38,559 nt of DNA from Acidobacteriota bacterium (lineage in GTDB: Bacteria; Acidobacteriota; Terriglobia; Acidiferrales; UBA7541): contig JACQDH010000041.1 of NCBI GenBank assembly GCA_016201215.1, positions 1-38,559 on the forward strand. Direction: 5' to 3'. The notes below the pieces were generated by a model. That model ran no database searches and was not told where the DNA came from. It saw only the letters and a list, made by a program, of their open reading frames with translations. The translations under genes were made by a program, and so were the position numbers. Below are positions 7,440 to 15,653 of this stretch, piece by piece. Position 1 is the first letter of the stretch; each line of letters starts with the position of its first letter.

Positions 7440-8000
7440 ATGTCCATATTACAACCAATCAGCGTAGTCACGGTCACAGCTCCACCCATTCAAGTGGCAC
7501 CAGAGGAAGATCGCTGGTTTGCCGTGCAGACTCGCGCCCGGCACGAGAAGAAGGTGGACCGGCAACTGCAAACTGACGGCATCGCCACGTATCTCCCGCT
7601 TTCAGCTGAGATTCACCGCTGGACGGACCGCCGAAAGCTGGTGCACATGCCTCTGTTTCCCTGTTACTTGTTTGTGCGATTGAATTGCCTGCATCGCGCC
7701 TATTACACCGTCGTTCGCACGCCTGGAGTGGTTCGATTCGTGGGCACAAGGACGAGTCCTTTGCCCGTTCCGGACAAGCAAATTGAAGACATTCGCCACA
7801 TTCTGGCGCACTCGGTTTCCTGCGAGGTCTCGCGATTTCTCGAAATCGGCCAGCGGGTTCGCGTGGTCGGCGGGTGCCTGCACGGCATCGAGGGAGTTCT
7901 TGTGGCGCGAAATCAGGACCGCACGCTGGTGATTTGGGTCGCGCCAATCCAACGTTCGCTGATCATCCGCATCGGCGACTACCGCGTCGAGAAGGTCTGA
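7440..8000 (+). CDS. NusG/RfaH-like specialised transcription antiterminator
   Basis: The protein has 186 residues. An NGN domain (about 24-125) starts WFAVQTRARHEKKV and includes YLPL and PLFPCYLFVRL. A KOW region (about 135-186) contains IGQRVRVVGGCLHGIEGVL. This is the layout of NusG paralogues such as RfaH, LoaP and UpxY, which bind RNA polymerase at the head of long polysaccharide operons and let it read through terminators. Being the first gene of a roughly 24-kb co-oriented operon fits that job. A CGGAG motif lies just before ATG 7440. It differs from housekeeping NusG in genomic context: no secE or rplK neighbours. The recruiting element, if any, should lie in the leader 7150-7440. 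Confidence 0.85.
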   Translation: MSILQPISVVTVTAPPIQVAPEEDRWFAVQTRARHEKKVDRQLQTDGIATYLPLSAEIHRWTDRRKLVHMPLFPCYLFVRLNCLHRAYYTVVRTPGVVRFVGTRTSPLPVPDKQIEDIRHILAHSVSCEVSRFLEIGQRVRVVGGCLHGIEGVLVARNQDRTLVIWVAPIQRSLIIRIGDYRVEKV

Positions 8001-8103
8001 AGGGAGCTGGCTGCGGCACCCGCGATCACAACGAACGATGCCGACGCCGACCGGGGGAAAGCATTGGGAAAACAGATGGATAAGCGGAAACGCGAGAGCG
8101 ATC

Positions 8104-8110
8104 AGGAGGG
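8104..8110 (+). promoter_or_regulatory. Strong ribosome-binding site fixing the OPX start
   Basis: AGGAGGG lies four bases before ATG 8115. It decides the start of the export gene against the in-frame codon at 8064, which would put a charged, non-signal stretch before the signal peptide. Confidence 0.7.
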
Positions 8111-8114
8111 ATCA

Positions 8115-9110
8115 ATGAGGATCGCGAGAGTCGTCTCGGTCGGCCTGGCAGTTCTCTTCCTGGCTGTGGGTGCTGCCGGGCAAGTGGCTTCGCCGCCGGG
8201 CACGGGTCACCCGAAGGTGAACTGCGACAGCCAGGTGCGCTCCACCTACCTGCTGGGACCGGATGATGAGCTGGAAATTTCCGGCCCGGAGCTCGATGAA
8301 CTGGCCAGCAAACCGGTCCGCATTGACGGCGAGGGCGACATCCAGGTGCCGTTGGTGGGGCGCGTCCATGTGGCCGGGCTGACCGTTCAGCAGTGCGAGC
8401 AAGAGCTGAACAAACGCCTGAGTTCCTACATCCGCCACCCGCAGGTTGCTATCAACGTCAAGGAGCTACGCAGCCAGCCCGTCTCCATACTGGGCGCCGT
8501 AAACACCCCGGGCGTTCATCAGGTGCAGGGACACAAGAGGCTGCTTGAGATGCTCTCCCTGGCCGGCGGGATCCGGCCGGACGCCGGGTACAGCATCCGC
8601 ATCACCCGGCAACTGGAGTGGGGCTGCATCCCATTGCCGAGCGCGACGCTGGACGCCTCGGGCCGGTTCAGCGTGGCTCAGGTCAATTTGAGAAGGATCA
8701 TGGAGGCCAAAAACCCCGAGGAGAATATTCAGATCTTTCCGCATGACGTCATCTCCGTCCCCAAGGCGGAGATGGTGTACGTGATCGGCGATGTGAAGCG
8801 CGCGGGCGGATTCGTTCTCGGCGAACACCAGTCCATCTCCGTCCTCCAGGCGCTCTCGCTCGCCGAGGGACTGAGCGGGACCGCTGACGCACGGCACACC
8901 AAGATCCTGCGGCTGAAGCCCGAAGCCGATCAGCGCATAGAGATCGCCGTGGACGTCAAGCGCATCCTCACCGGGAAGACGGGAGACGTTCCGCTCCAGG
9001 GCGACGACATCCTGTTCATTCCTGGCAATACGGGTAAGAAGGTGGCCCTGCGCGCCATCGAAGCAGCGATTCAAACTGGAACCGGCGTGGTCATCTGGCG
9101 CGGGCGCTGA
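8115..9110 (+). CDS. Outer-membrane polysaccharide export protein (Wza/OPX family, SLBB domains)
   Basis: OPX proteins carry capsule or EPS across the outer membrane together with the Wzz-type kinase. The product has about 331 residues. A signal peptide (MRIARVVSVGLAVLFLAVGAAGQ) is followed by a polysaccharide export domain (YLLGPDDELEISG, GDIQVPLVGRVHVAGLT) and two SLBB-like segments (VSILGAVNTPGVHQV; VYVIGDVKRAGGFVLG). No lipobox cysteine follows the signal, so it seems not to be a Wza-style lipoprotein. The C-terminus (ALRAIEAAIQTGTGVVIWRG) could be the membrane-spanning helix. The kinase gene follows 21 bases downstream. Confidence 0.9.
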   Translation: MRIARVVSVGLAVLFLAVGAAGQVASPPGTGHPKVNCDSQVRSTYLLGPDDELEISGPELDELASKPVRIDGEGDIQVPLVGRVHVAGLTVQQCEQELNKRLSSYIRHPQVAINVKELRSQPVSILGAVNTPGVHQVQGHKRLLEMLSLAGGIRPDAGYSIRITRQLEWGCIPLPSATLDASGRFSVAQVNLRRIMEAKNPEENIQIFPHDVISVPKAEMVYVIGDVKRAGGFVLGEHQSISVLQALSLAEGLSGTADARHTKILRLKPEADQRIEIAVDVKRILTGKTGDVPLQGDDILFIPGNTGKKVALRAIEAAIQTGTGVVIWRGR

Positions 9111-9131
9111 AGCCGGTCAAAAGGACATAGA

Positions 9132-11510
9132 ATGGACTCTTCCAACTTTCCTCTCGAAAAACTGAATCGTATCCGGCCTGTACTCGGCAACAGAGTAGAG
9201 GAGCGTCCCGCGTTGTACGGATATGTGGAGCCGCTCCGGGCGGAGGTCGCCGCGGCGCCGGGTTACGACAGCTTCCTGGACTACTGGCACATTCTGATCC
9301 GCCACAAGAAGACGCTGTTGCGCTTCGCACTGGCGGGGCTGGTCGCGGCGATCCTGATCAGCCTGGTGCAGACGCCGGTTTACCGCGCGAGGACTTCGCT
9401 TGAGATTCAGGATTTCAATGAGAACTTCCTGGATCTGAAGAACGTGGATCCCACCAACTCCACCGGCAACTACACCGCAGCGCAGTCGTATTTCCTGACG
9501 CAGATCAAGATCCTGCAGAGCGAATCCCTCCTCGAGCGCGTGATCGACGATCTGAACCTCCCCATATCGCGGCCAGCGACCGGCTGGCGGGCGTTCGCGT
9601 CGCGCGCGCAGCGGCTGCTCGGATTGACGAGCTCCCCGCGCCTCCCGGAGAAAGAGGAGTTGATCCGCCAGGCAGAACGCAACCTGACCGTGCGCGCCTC
9701 CGGCGAGACGCGCCTGGTGGAGGTGCTGTACGAATCACAGGATCCCAAGTTGGCCGCGGACTTTGCCAATACGCTGGTCAGCGAATTCATCGAACAGAGC
9801 CAGGAGATGCGCTGGAAGTCCACCCAGCGCACCGGCGACTGGCTGACCAGCCACCTGGGTGAGATGAAGGCCAAGCTAGAACAGTCCGAGGCGCAGCTCC
9901 AGGAGTACGCGCGCACCTCCGGGCTGACGTTTACCTCGGAGAAGGACAACGTCACGGAGATGCGGCTCAAGGAACTGCAGGGTGAGCTCTCCAAGGCCCA
10001 GGCCGACCGCGTCGCCAAGCAGGCGAAATTCGAGGAAGCGAGGAACAAGCCGGTGGAGTCGCTCCCGGAAATGCTCGACGACCTGACGCTGCGCGACTAC
10101 CGCTTGAAGCTGACCGACTTGCAGCGACAGCTCGTTGAACTCGGTGCAACGCTGACCCCCGCGCACTACAAAGTGCAGCGCGTGCAGGCCCAGATCGCCG
10201 AGCTGGAGTCCGCCCTGAAGAAGGAACGCACCAACATCCTGCGTCGCATCGGCAACGAATACCAAGCCGCCCGCCGCCGCGAAAGACTCCTGGCCCAGGC
10301 CTACGCCGAGCAGGAGAAGATCGTGGCGCATCAGTCCAGCAAGGCCATCCACTACGGCACGCTGAAGCGCGAAGTGGATTCCAGCCGCCAGCTCTACGAC
10401 GCGCTGCTGCAGCGGGTCAAGCAGGCTGGCCTGGCTGCCGCCATGCGCGCCAGCAACGTGCTGGTCGTGGATGCAGCCAAGCCGCCCTTCCTCCCTTACA
10501 AGCCCAACGTGCCGGTGAATTCGGCGCTCGGGCTACTCTGTGGCACATTCCTGGGGTTTGGATTCGTGGTATTCCGCACGCGGCTCGACCGCAGCATCCA
10601 GGCTCCGGGCGACGTGCAGGTTTATCTGAATCTGCCGGAGCTCGGCGTCATTCCGCTGGCGGAAATCTCCGAGACGCGCTGGATCTCCGGCCGCACGCCG
10701 GGCAAGCGTACGCCCCTGTTGGCCAAGTCCCTGACCAGCGACAACGGCGCGCCCGGCCGCGCGGCTTCCGATCCAAGCGACTGCCTGGAACTGGTGACCT
10801 GGAAACACAAACCGTCGCCTCTGGCCGAATCCTTTCGTGCGACGCTGACCTCGATTCTGCTCCCCAGCCAGAACGGCGACCATCCGCAGGTCATCGTCGT
10901 CAGCAGTCCCAGCCCGGCTGAAGGCAAGACGACTGTGGCCAGCAACTTGAGCATCGCCGTGGCGGAGATCGGTCGCCGCGTGCTGTTGATTGACGGCGAC
11001 CTCCGCCAGCCGCAACTGCACAAAATCCTTGGCGTCTCGAACAGTTGGGGCCTGAGCGACATCCTGCTCTCGGATTCGCCCATCGAGTCAGTTCCATTGT
11101 CGCACTTGGTCACCGAAACGCGCATCCCGGGGCTCTCGCTGCTGTCGAGCGGCACCAGCACGCTAAGCATCTCCCACCTGCTCCACTCGCCGCGAATGGA
11201 AGCGCTGCTGGCGCGGATGCGCCGGGAGTTCCAGATGGTGCTCATCGACGCACCGCCCATGATGCATCTGGCCGACGCGCGCCTGCTAGGCCGGCTCTCG
11301 GACGGCGTTGTGCTGGTATTCCGCGCTGGCCAGACTACGCGCGAGGCCGCCCTCCTGGCCAGCCAGCGCTTCGTCGAGGACGGGACGCGAATCCTGGGCA
11401 CCGTGCTGAACAGTTGGGATCCGCGCAAGACCCCGGGCCACGGCTACGGCTACGGGTACGGCTACAGCAAGGATCACGACCGGAAGAACCCTCATTCGCG
11501 GCACCGCTGA
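9132..11510 (+). CDS. Fused chain-length determinant and BY-type tyrosine kinase (Wzc family)
   Basis: The protein has 792 residues. The Wzz domain has transmembrane helices near residues 62-80 and 462-480, enclosing a long periplasmic coiled-coil region (about 200-430). The cytoplasmic BY-kinase part carries Walker A SPSPAEGKTT (about residue 590), Walker A' VLLIDGDLRQPQ and Walker B MVLIDAPPM. The C-terminus has a tyrosine cluster, GYGYGYGY, the likely autophosphorylation tail. It controls chain length and export together with Wzy and OPX; CpsB phosphatases reverse the phosphorylation. A ribosome site AAGGA precedes ATG 9132. The regular Gly-Tyr alternation is neater than in many homologues. 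Confidence 0.92.
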   Translation: MDSSNFPLEKLNRIRPVLGNRVEERPALYGYVEPLRAEVAAAPGYDSFLDYWHILIRHKKTLLRFALAGLVAAILISLVQTPVYRARTSLEIQDFNENFLDLKNVDPTNSTGNYTAAQSYFLTQIKILQSESLLERVIDDLNLPISRPATGWRAFASRAQRLLGLTSSPRLPEKEELIRQAERNLTVRASGETRLVEVLYESQDPKLAADFANTLVSEFIEQSQEMRWKSTQRTGDWLTSHLGEMKAKLEQSEAQLQEYARTSGLTFTSEKDNVTEMRLKELQGELSKAQADRVAKQAKFEEARNKPVESLPEMLDDLTLRDYRLKLTDLQRQLVELGATLTPAHYKVQRVQAQIAELESALKKERTNILRRIGNEYQAARRRERLLAQAYAEQEKIVAHQSSKAIHYGTLKREVDSSRQLYDALLQRVKQAGLAAAMRASNVLVVDAAKPPFLPYKPNVPVNSALGLLCGTFLGFGFVVFRTRLDRSIQAPGDVQVYLNLPELGVIPLAEISETRWISGRTPGKRTPLLAKSLTSDNGAPGRAASDPSDCLELVTWKHKPSPLAESFRATLTSILLPSQNGDHPQVIVVSSPSPAEGKTTVASNLSIAVAEIGRRVLLIDGDLRQPQLHKILGVSNSWGLSDILLSDSPIESVPLSHLVTETRIPGLSLLSSGTSTLSISHLLHSPRMEALLARMRREFQMVLIDAPPMMHLADARLLGRLSDGVVLVFRAGQTTREAALLASQRFVEDGTRILGTVLNSWDPRKTPGHGYGYGYGYSKDHDRKNPHSRHR

Positions 11511-11713
11511 ACCTTCAAGAGCGGCCCCACCCTGGCGGGTCGAGCAGGCCGAGAATGCAGGTACAGAACCGCAGATTTTCCGCAAGAGTCGAGGGCTTTT
11601 GAGTTCCCACCGCAACAAGTGTCCCGCTGGCGAGGAGCTGGTCGATAGCTCGCGCTCTTCCTGGGCAGAGCTCAAAGGCACGCAACTCGAGAACCCATGA
11701 GCGAGTCCCAACA

Positions 11714-13003
11714 ATGATCACTGCGGGCGGGCTCCGGCCGGAGATGCGAAGGTCCGTGGTCATTCGCGCGCGAACCACGCGACCGTTCGCGCCGAAGCAG
11801 GGGCATCTGCTCGCTTCGTTGGCTTTTGCTTTCCTTTGCCTGTTCGTGTTCGCCATCCCACTGGAGAACGCCATTGTTCTTCCGGGCGTGGGCACGATGG
11901 GGCGCATGGTAGGGTTGGCGGCATTCGGCATGGGCATTCTGGCCGTGTTGGACACCGGGAAGTTGCGCTCGCTTTCCCTGGCTCACCTGCTGATGGCTGC
12001 GTTCGTGGTCTGGACGAGTCTGACGTACTTCTGGAGCGGGGCGCCGGAGCGCACGCTCGAGGAAATCCTGACCTACCTACAACTGCTGGCCATGGTGTGG
12101 CTAATCTGGCAGCTGGCCCCACAGCCGCGCCAGCTGCCGCGTCTAATGCAGGCGTACCTTCTGGGGACGGCCGTCTCTGGGATCGGAACGATCTTGCAGA
12201 ACATGAGTTCGTCGTCCGCCGTTGTCCAGCGTTACGCCGCGTTCAACATCAACCCGAATGACGCCGGGCTGCGCCTTGCCTTGAGCGTGCCGCTTGCGCT
12301 TTATTTGGCCGCGGTCGAAAGAGGCAGCCTCCGCGCCTGGCTCTACCGCCTGCATCTGGTGGTTGCCGTCTGGGCGATCTCCCTCACTGCCTCGCGTGGG
12401 GCCCTAATCGCTCTTCTCGCGGGCCTGCTGATGATTCCCCTCAGCTTCCGGAGGTGGACGTTCCGCCAGAAGGTGGCCATGGCAGTGGTCATGGGGATTG
12501 CCGCCTTCACGGCCGTGGCCGTGGTCCCGGATTCCTCCTGGCTACGCTTAGGGCGCATCGGAGCGGAAATCAGCCAGGGCACAATGAACAAGCGGACGGT
12601 CATCTGGCAAGCCGGCGTGGATGTCTTCCTCGAGCACCCGTTCGAGGGGGTTGGTGCAGGTGTCTTTGGCCCGAGCGTGCAGCGTGAGCTGGGAGTCGCG
12701 TGGGTGGCACACAATACGTTTCTCTCCGTGCTGGTCGAACAGGGTGTGGTCGGCTTCTCCATCTTTCTCCTCCTGCTGCTGACGATGGTGTTCGCAGCCC
12801 TGCGCATGCCGCCGCTGGAACGCAGTCTGTGGATCGTGATGCTGCTGACGTGGGCTGTCGGCGTGTCGGCGATGACCTGGGAGTACTCCAAGCCGACCTG
12901 GTTCCTGTTCGGACTGCTCACGTCCGACATCTCCGCCCTCAGCGCGGCATCGGAGCGGTATTTCTTCCGGCACCCGTTCCCGCCGCGCGTGATGATTCAA
13001 TGA
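11714..13003 (+). CDS. Wzy-type O-antigen/EPS polymerase (O-antigen ligase family)
   Basis: The protein has 429 residues and about 10-11 predicted transmembrane helices. The Wzy_C region shows TASRGALIALLAGL, then WQAGVDVFLEHPFEGVGAGV and AHNTFLSVLVEQGVVG, the usual periplasmic loop of O-antigen polymerases and ligases. It would join undecaprenyl-linked repeat units in the periplasm. Its position between co-polymerase and flippase supports polymerase over ligase. ATG 11714 is the first in-frame start; no strong ribosome site is seen, and ATG 11744 is an alternative. A 203-base gap precedes it, with no gene in it. Confidence 0.88.
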   Translation: MITAGGLRPEMRRSVVIRARTTRPFAPKQGHLLASLAFAFLCLFVFAIPLENAIVLPGVGTMGRMVGLAAFGMGILAVLDTGKLRSLSLAHLLMAAFVVWTSLTYFWSGAPERTLEEILTYLQLLAMVWLIWQLAPQPRQLPRLMQAYLLGTAVSGIGTILQNMSSSSAVVQRYAAFNINPNDAGLRLALSVPLALYLAAVERGSLRAWLYRLHLVVAVWAISLTASRGALIALLAGLLMIPLSFRRWTFRQKVAMAVVMGIAAFTAVAVVPDSSWLRLGRIGAEISQGTMNKRTVIWQAGVDVFLEHPFEGVGAGVFGPSVQRELGVAWVAHNTFLSVLVEQGVVGFSIFLLLLLTMVFAALRMPPLERSLWIVMLLTWAVGVSAMTWEYSKPTWFLFGLLTSDISALSAASERYFFRHPFPPRVMIQ

Positions 13004-13111
13004 GTGCGGCCGCTAGGAACCCCTAGGGAAACTCTTGAACTTGAATCTGAACCTCCTGCAGGCCGAAGCCACAATTGGTAGGAACCGGCTGGGACACACG
13101 CGGGAATCCCG

Positions 13112-14587
13112 ATGAGTTCGACTCCGAACACCGCACCTTTGCTGGAACCCGACTCGGTCGGGCAGGCACCCAGCGTTACGGCACGACCGCAAGAGGCACG
13201 GAACAAAGGACACCGGATGAGTTCTGCGACCCCCGACACGTCGAGGTTTTCCGCCACGGGCCCCGCCAGCACCGCCGAGAAGCTGGTGCAAGGCGCTTCC
13301 CTGCGGTGGAACTTCAGTTGGACTCTTGCCGGCAACGTGATTTCCTCCGGCTGCCAGTGGGGAATCTTGGTCCTGCTGGCGAAGATCGGTAGCCCGGAGA
13401 TGGTCGGTCAGTACGGACTGGCACTGGCGATCTCGATTCCAGTCATCGCCTTGGCCAACCTGCAGCTCCGCGCCGTGCTCACCACCGATGTGCGGGAGCG
13501 GGTCCATTTCGGCGACTACCTGAGCTTCCGGCTGCTGACGACTCTGATTGCGGTTCTGGTCATCGCCGCGGTGCCCCTGATGATGCACTACCGCTGGGAG
13601 TCCACCCTGGTGGTTGTGATTGTCGGCCTGGCTCAGGCGCTCGAAGCGATCAGTGACGTCTATTACGCGCGGATGCAGTTCTACGAGCACATGGACCGGA
13701 TCGCCAAGTCGCTGATCGCCCGCGGGCCGCTTGCACTGGCAGCAATGGGCGCCGGCGTCTATCTGACTGGCAGCGTGGTCTGGGGAGCCGTGGGACTGAC
13801 TTTGGCGCGAGCGCTGGTGCTCGTAGGGTATGACATCCGCAGGCGCACGCAGTTGACGCCCCGAAGCGTTTCCAGCCCGCAAGAGCTGCGGCAAATCCTC
13901 GCCGCGGAGCAGGGAGCACTCCGCCCTCGCTGGAGGCTGAGCATGCAGGCCGAGTTGCTGCGCATCTCAATTACGCTCGGCGTGATCGCCCTGCTGGCCT
14001 CTCTGCTTCCGAACATTCCGCGGTATTTCATCCATTCGTCGCTCGGCGAGAGGGGACTGGGCATTTTCACGGCCACGGCTTTCCTGGTGTCGTCGGGCAA
14101 CCTGATCATCTCGGCGCTGGGACAGTCGGCGTTTGTACGCCTGGCCAAGCATTACGCCGCCGGCGATGTCGCCGGATTCAATTCGCTCCTGCTGAAACTG
14201 GTGGGAATCGGAGCGCTGCTGGGCATCGGCGGCATCGGCGTCGCAGTCTTCTTCGGGCGCAAACTGCTGGCACTGCTCTACCGCTCGGAATATGCCGAAC
14301 ACACGGATCTGCTCGTCGCCCTGATGGTGGCGGGCGCACTGAGCTACCTGGCCTCGCTGCTAGGGTCGGCGGTGACTTCGGCGCGCTTCTTCAAGCCGCA
14401 GATCCCCCTGCTGTTGACGGCGGTCGCCACCGCTACCATTTCCAGCCTGGCCCTGATCCCTTCGCGCGGGCTCTTGGGCGCGGCCTTTGCGGTGGTGATC
14501 ACCTCCACGGTACTTTGCGCGGGAGAAGTCGTGCTGCTTTGGCTCGTGCTGAAGGATGTGAACCGGCCGGCGGCCGCCGAGGGCTGA
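13112..14587 (+). CDS. Wzx-type oligosaccharide flippase (MOP superfamily)
   Basis: The protein has 491 residues and about 12-14 hydrophobic helices. The core begins near residue 60 with WNFSWTLAGNVISSGCQWGI, typical of polysaccharide flippases, which move lipid-linked repeat units across the inner membrane. The N-terminus is hydrophilic and variable. A second in-frame ATG at 13217 has a better ribosome site (AAAGGA) and would remove 35 residues; either start keeps all helices. The two candidate starts share similar DNA (ATGAGTTC...). The stop codon overlaps the next start in TGATG. Confidence 0.87.
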   Translation: MSSTPNTAPLLEPDSVGQAPSVTARPQEARNKGHRMSSATPDTSRFSATGPASTAEKLVQGASLRWNFSWTLAGNVISSGCQWGILVLLAKIGSPEMVGQYGLALAISIPVIALANLQLRAVLTTDVRERVHFGDYLSFRLLTTLIAVLVIAAVPLMMHYRWESTLVVVIVGLAQALEAISDVYYARMQFYEHMDRIAKSLIARGPLALAAMGAGVYLTGSVVWGAVGLTLARALVLVGYDIRRRTQLTPRSVSSPQELRQILAAEQGALRPRWRLSMQAELLRISITLGVIALLASLLPNIPRYFIHSSLGERGLGIFTATAFLVSSGNLIISALGQSAFVRLAKHYAAGDVAGFNSLLLKLVGIGALLGIGGIGVAVFFGRKLLALLYRSEYAEHTDLLVALMVAGALSYLASLLGSAVTSARFFKPQIPLLLTAVATATISSLALIPSRGLLGAAFAVVITSTVLCAGEVVLLWLVLKDVNRPAAAEG

Positions 14588-15534
14588 TGGCGAAGCCACG
14601 CTCCGCGGCAGGAGCCACTCCCCGGTTTGCTGAGACTAGCGCAGGACGGATGCAGGAAACAGTGACCCAGAATCTGCTCGAGCTCGAAACCCACTTCTCG
14701 TTTGGAGAGAACTGGGCGCAGTACGCCCGGAAGATTGACGAGAGGAGGATCGAGGAAGCGGAGAAATCCCTGGTCCGTTTGGTGGGCCGGGAAGCGATCC
14801 AGGGACGAACATTCCTCGATATCGGCTGCGGATCAGGCCTGTTTTCCGTGGCGGCGCTGCGCCTCGGTTGCCAGCGGCTTCTGGCAGTGGACCTCGATCC
14901 TAGGTGCGTGGAAACCACGCGCGGGATGCTCCAGTTCCACGCCGCCCGCGCTCGCTGGGAATGCCGATGCGTCAGCGTGTTTGAGCTGGATCCGGCCAAC
15001 GTGGGGACGTTCGACGTGGTGTACTCCTGGGGCGTGCTCCATCACACCGGCGCCATGCACAAGGCGATCGGCGTGGCTTCAAAGCTGGTCGCCTCGGGCG
15101 GACTGCTGGCGCTCGGCCTGTACGGGAAGACGCCGTTCTGCGGCCTCTGGCGGATTGAGAAGAGGATCTACTCGCGCGCGGCGGGATGGGTCCAGACGGC
15201 AATCCGGGGCGCGTATCTGAGTCTATTCCGCCTGCGTCTGGCGTTGAAAGGGGAGAGCTTCCGGAAGCACCGGGAGAACTATTACCAACAGCGCGGCATG
15301 GACCTATACCACGACATGCACGATTGGCTGGGCGGCTATCCTTACGAGTCGATTTCGCCGCGCGAGGCGGTGCGCTATCTCCGCGAACTGGGATTCGAGC
15401 CCGTTCGCTCCTTCGTGTATCCCTGCATCGGCCTGCTCGGCGCCGGTTGCGACGAATACTGCTTCACCAAGCCGCTTCCGAAAAGCTCCTCAGCGGCCCT
15501 GCTGGCCGGCGCCTCCGGATTGAAAGTAGTTTAA
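14587..15534 (+). CDS. SAM-dependent class I methyltransferase
   Basis: The protein has 315 residues. Motif I is FLDIGCGSGLFSVAAL, the acidic residue after beta 2 is in LLAVDLDP, and the post-motif region is FDVVYSWGVLHHTG. ATG 14587 overlaps the flippase stop (TGATG), implying translational coupling; ATG 14650 is a later option. The C-terminal half, with NYYQQRGMDLYHDMHDWLGG, is of a type often found in polysaccharide clusters. It may methylate a sugar or a lipid-linked intermediate. The substrate is not visible from sequence. Confidence 0.85.
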   Translation: MAKPRSAAGATPRFAETSAGRMQETVTQNLLELETHFSFGENWAQYARKIDERRIEEAEKSLVRLVGREAIQGRTFLDIGCGSGLFSVAALRLGCQRLLAVDLDPRCVETTRGMLQFHAARARWECRCVSVFELDPANVGTFDVVYSWGVLHHTGAMHKAIGVASKLVASGGLLALGLYGKTPFCGLWRIEKRIYSRAAGWVQTAIRGAYLSLFRLRLALKGESFRKHRENYYQQRGMDLYHDMHDWLGGYPYESISPREAVRYLRELGFEPVRSFVYPCIGLLGAGCDEYCFTKPLPKSSSAALLAGASGLKVV

Positions 15535-15635
15535 GGCGCTGGGCAAAGCTGCATCTTGGATGGGACACCGATGCGATCTAAACGAGGCAGCGCGGCAGAT
15601 TCCCGCAACCGGACGCGGTTGTGCCGGTCTTGGCC

Positions 15636-15653
15636 GGGGCGAAAAAACGCCCC
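15636..15653 (+). promoter_or_regulatory. Hairpin abutting the lyase start codon
   Basis: GGGGCG-AAAAAA-CGCCCC forms a perfect 6-base GC stem with an A6 loop, ending one base before ATG 15654. There is no T tract, so it is not a standard terminator. It would hide the ribosome site of the lyase, or be coding if GTG 15621 is used. Confidence 0.5.
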
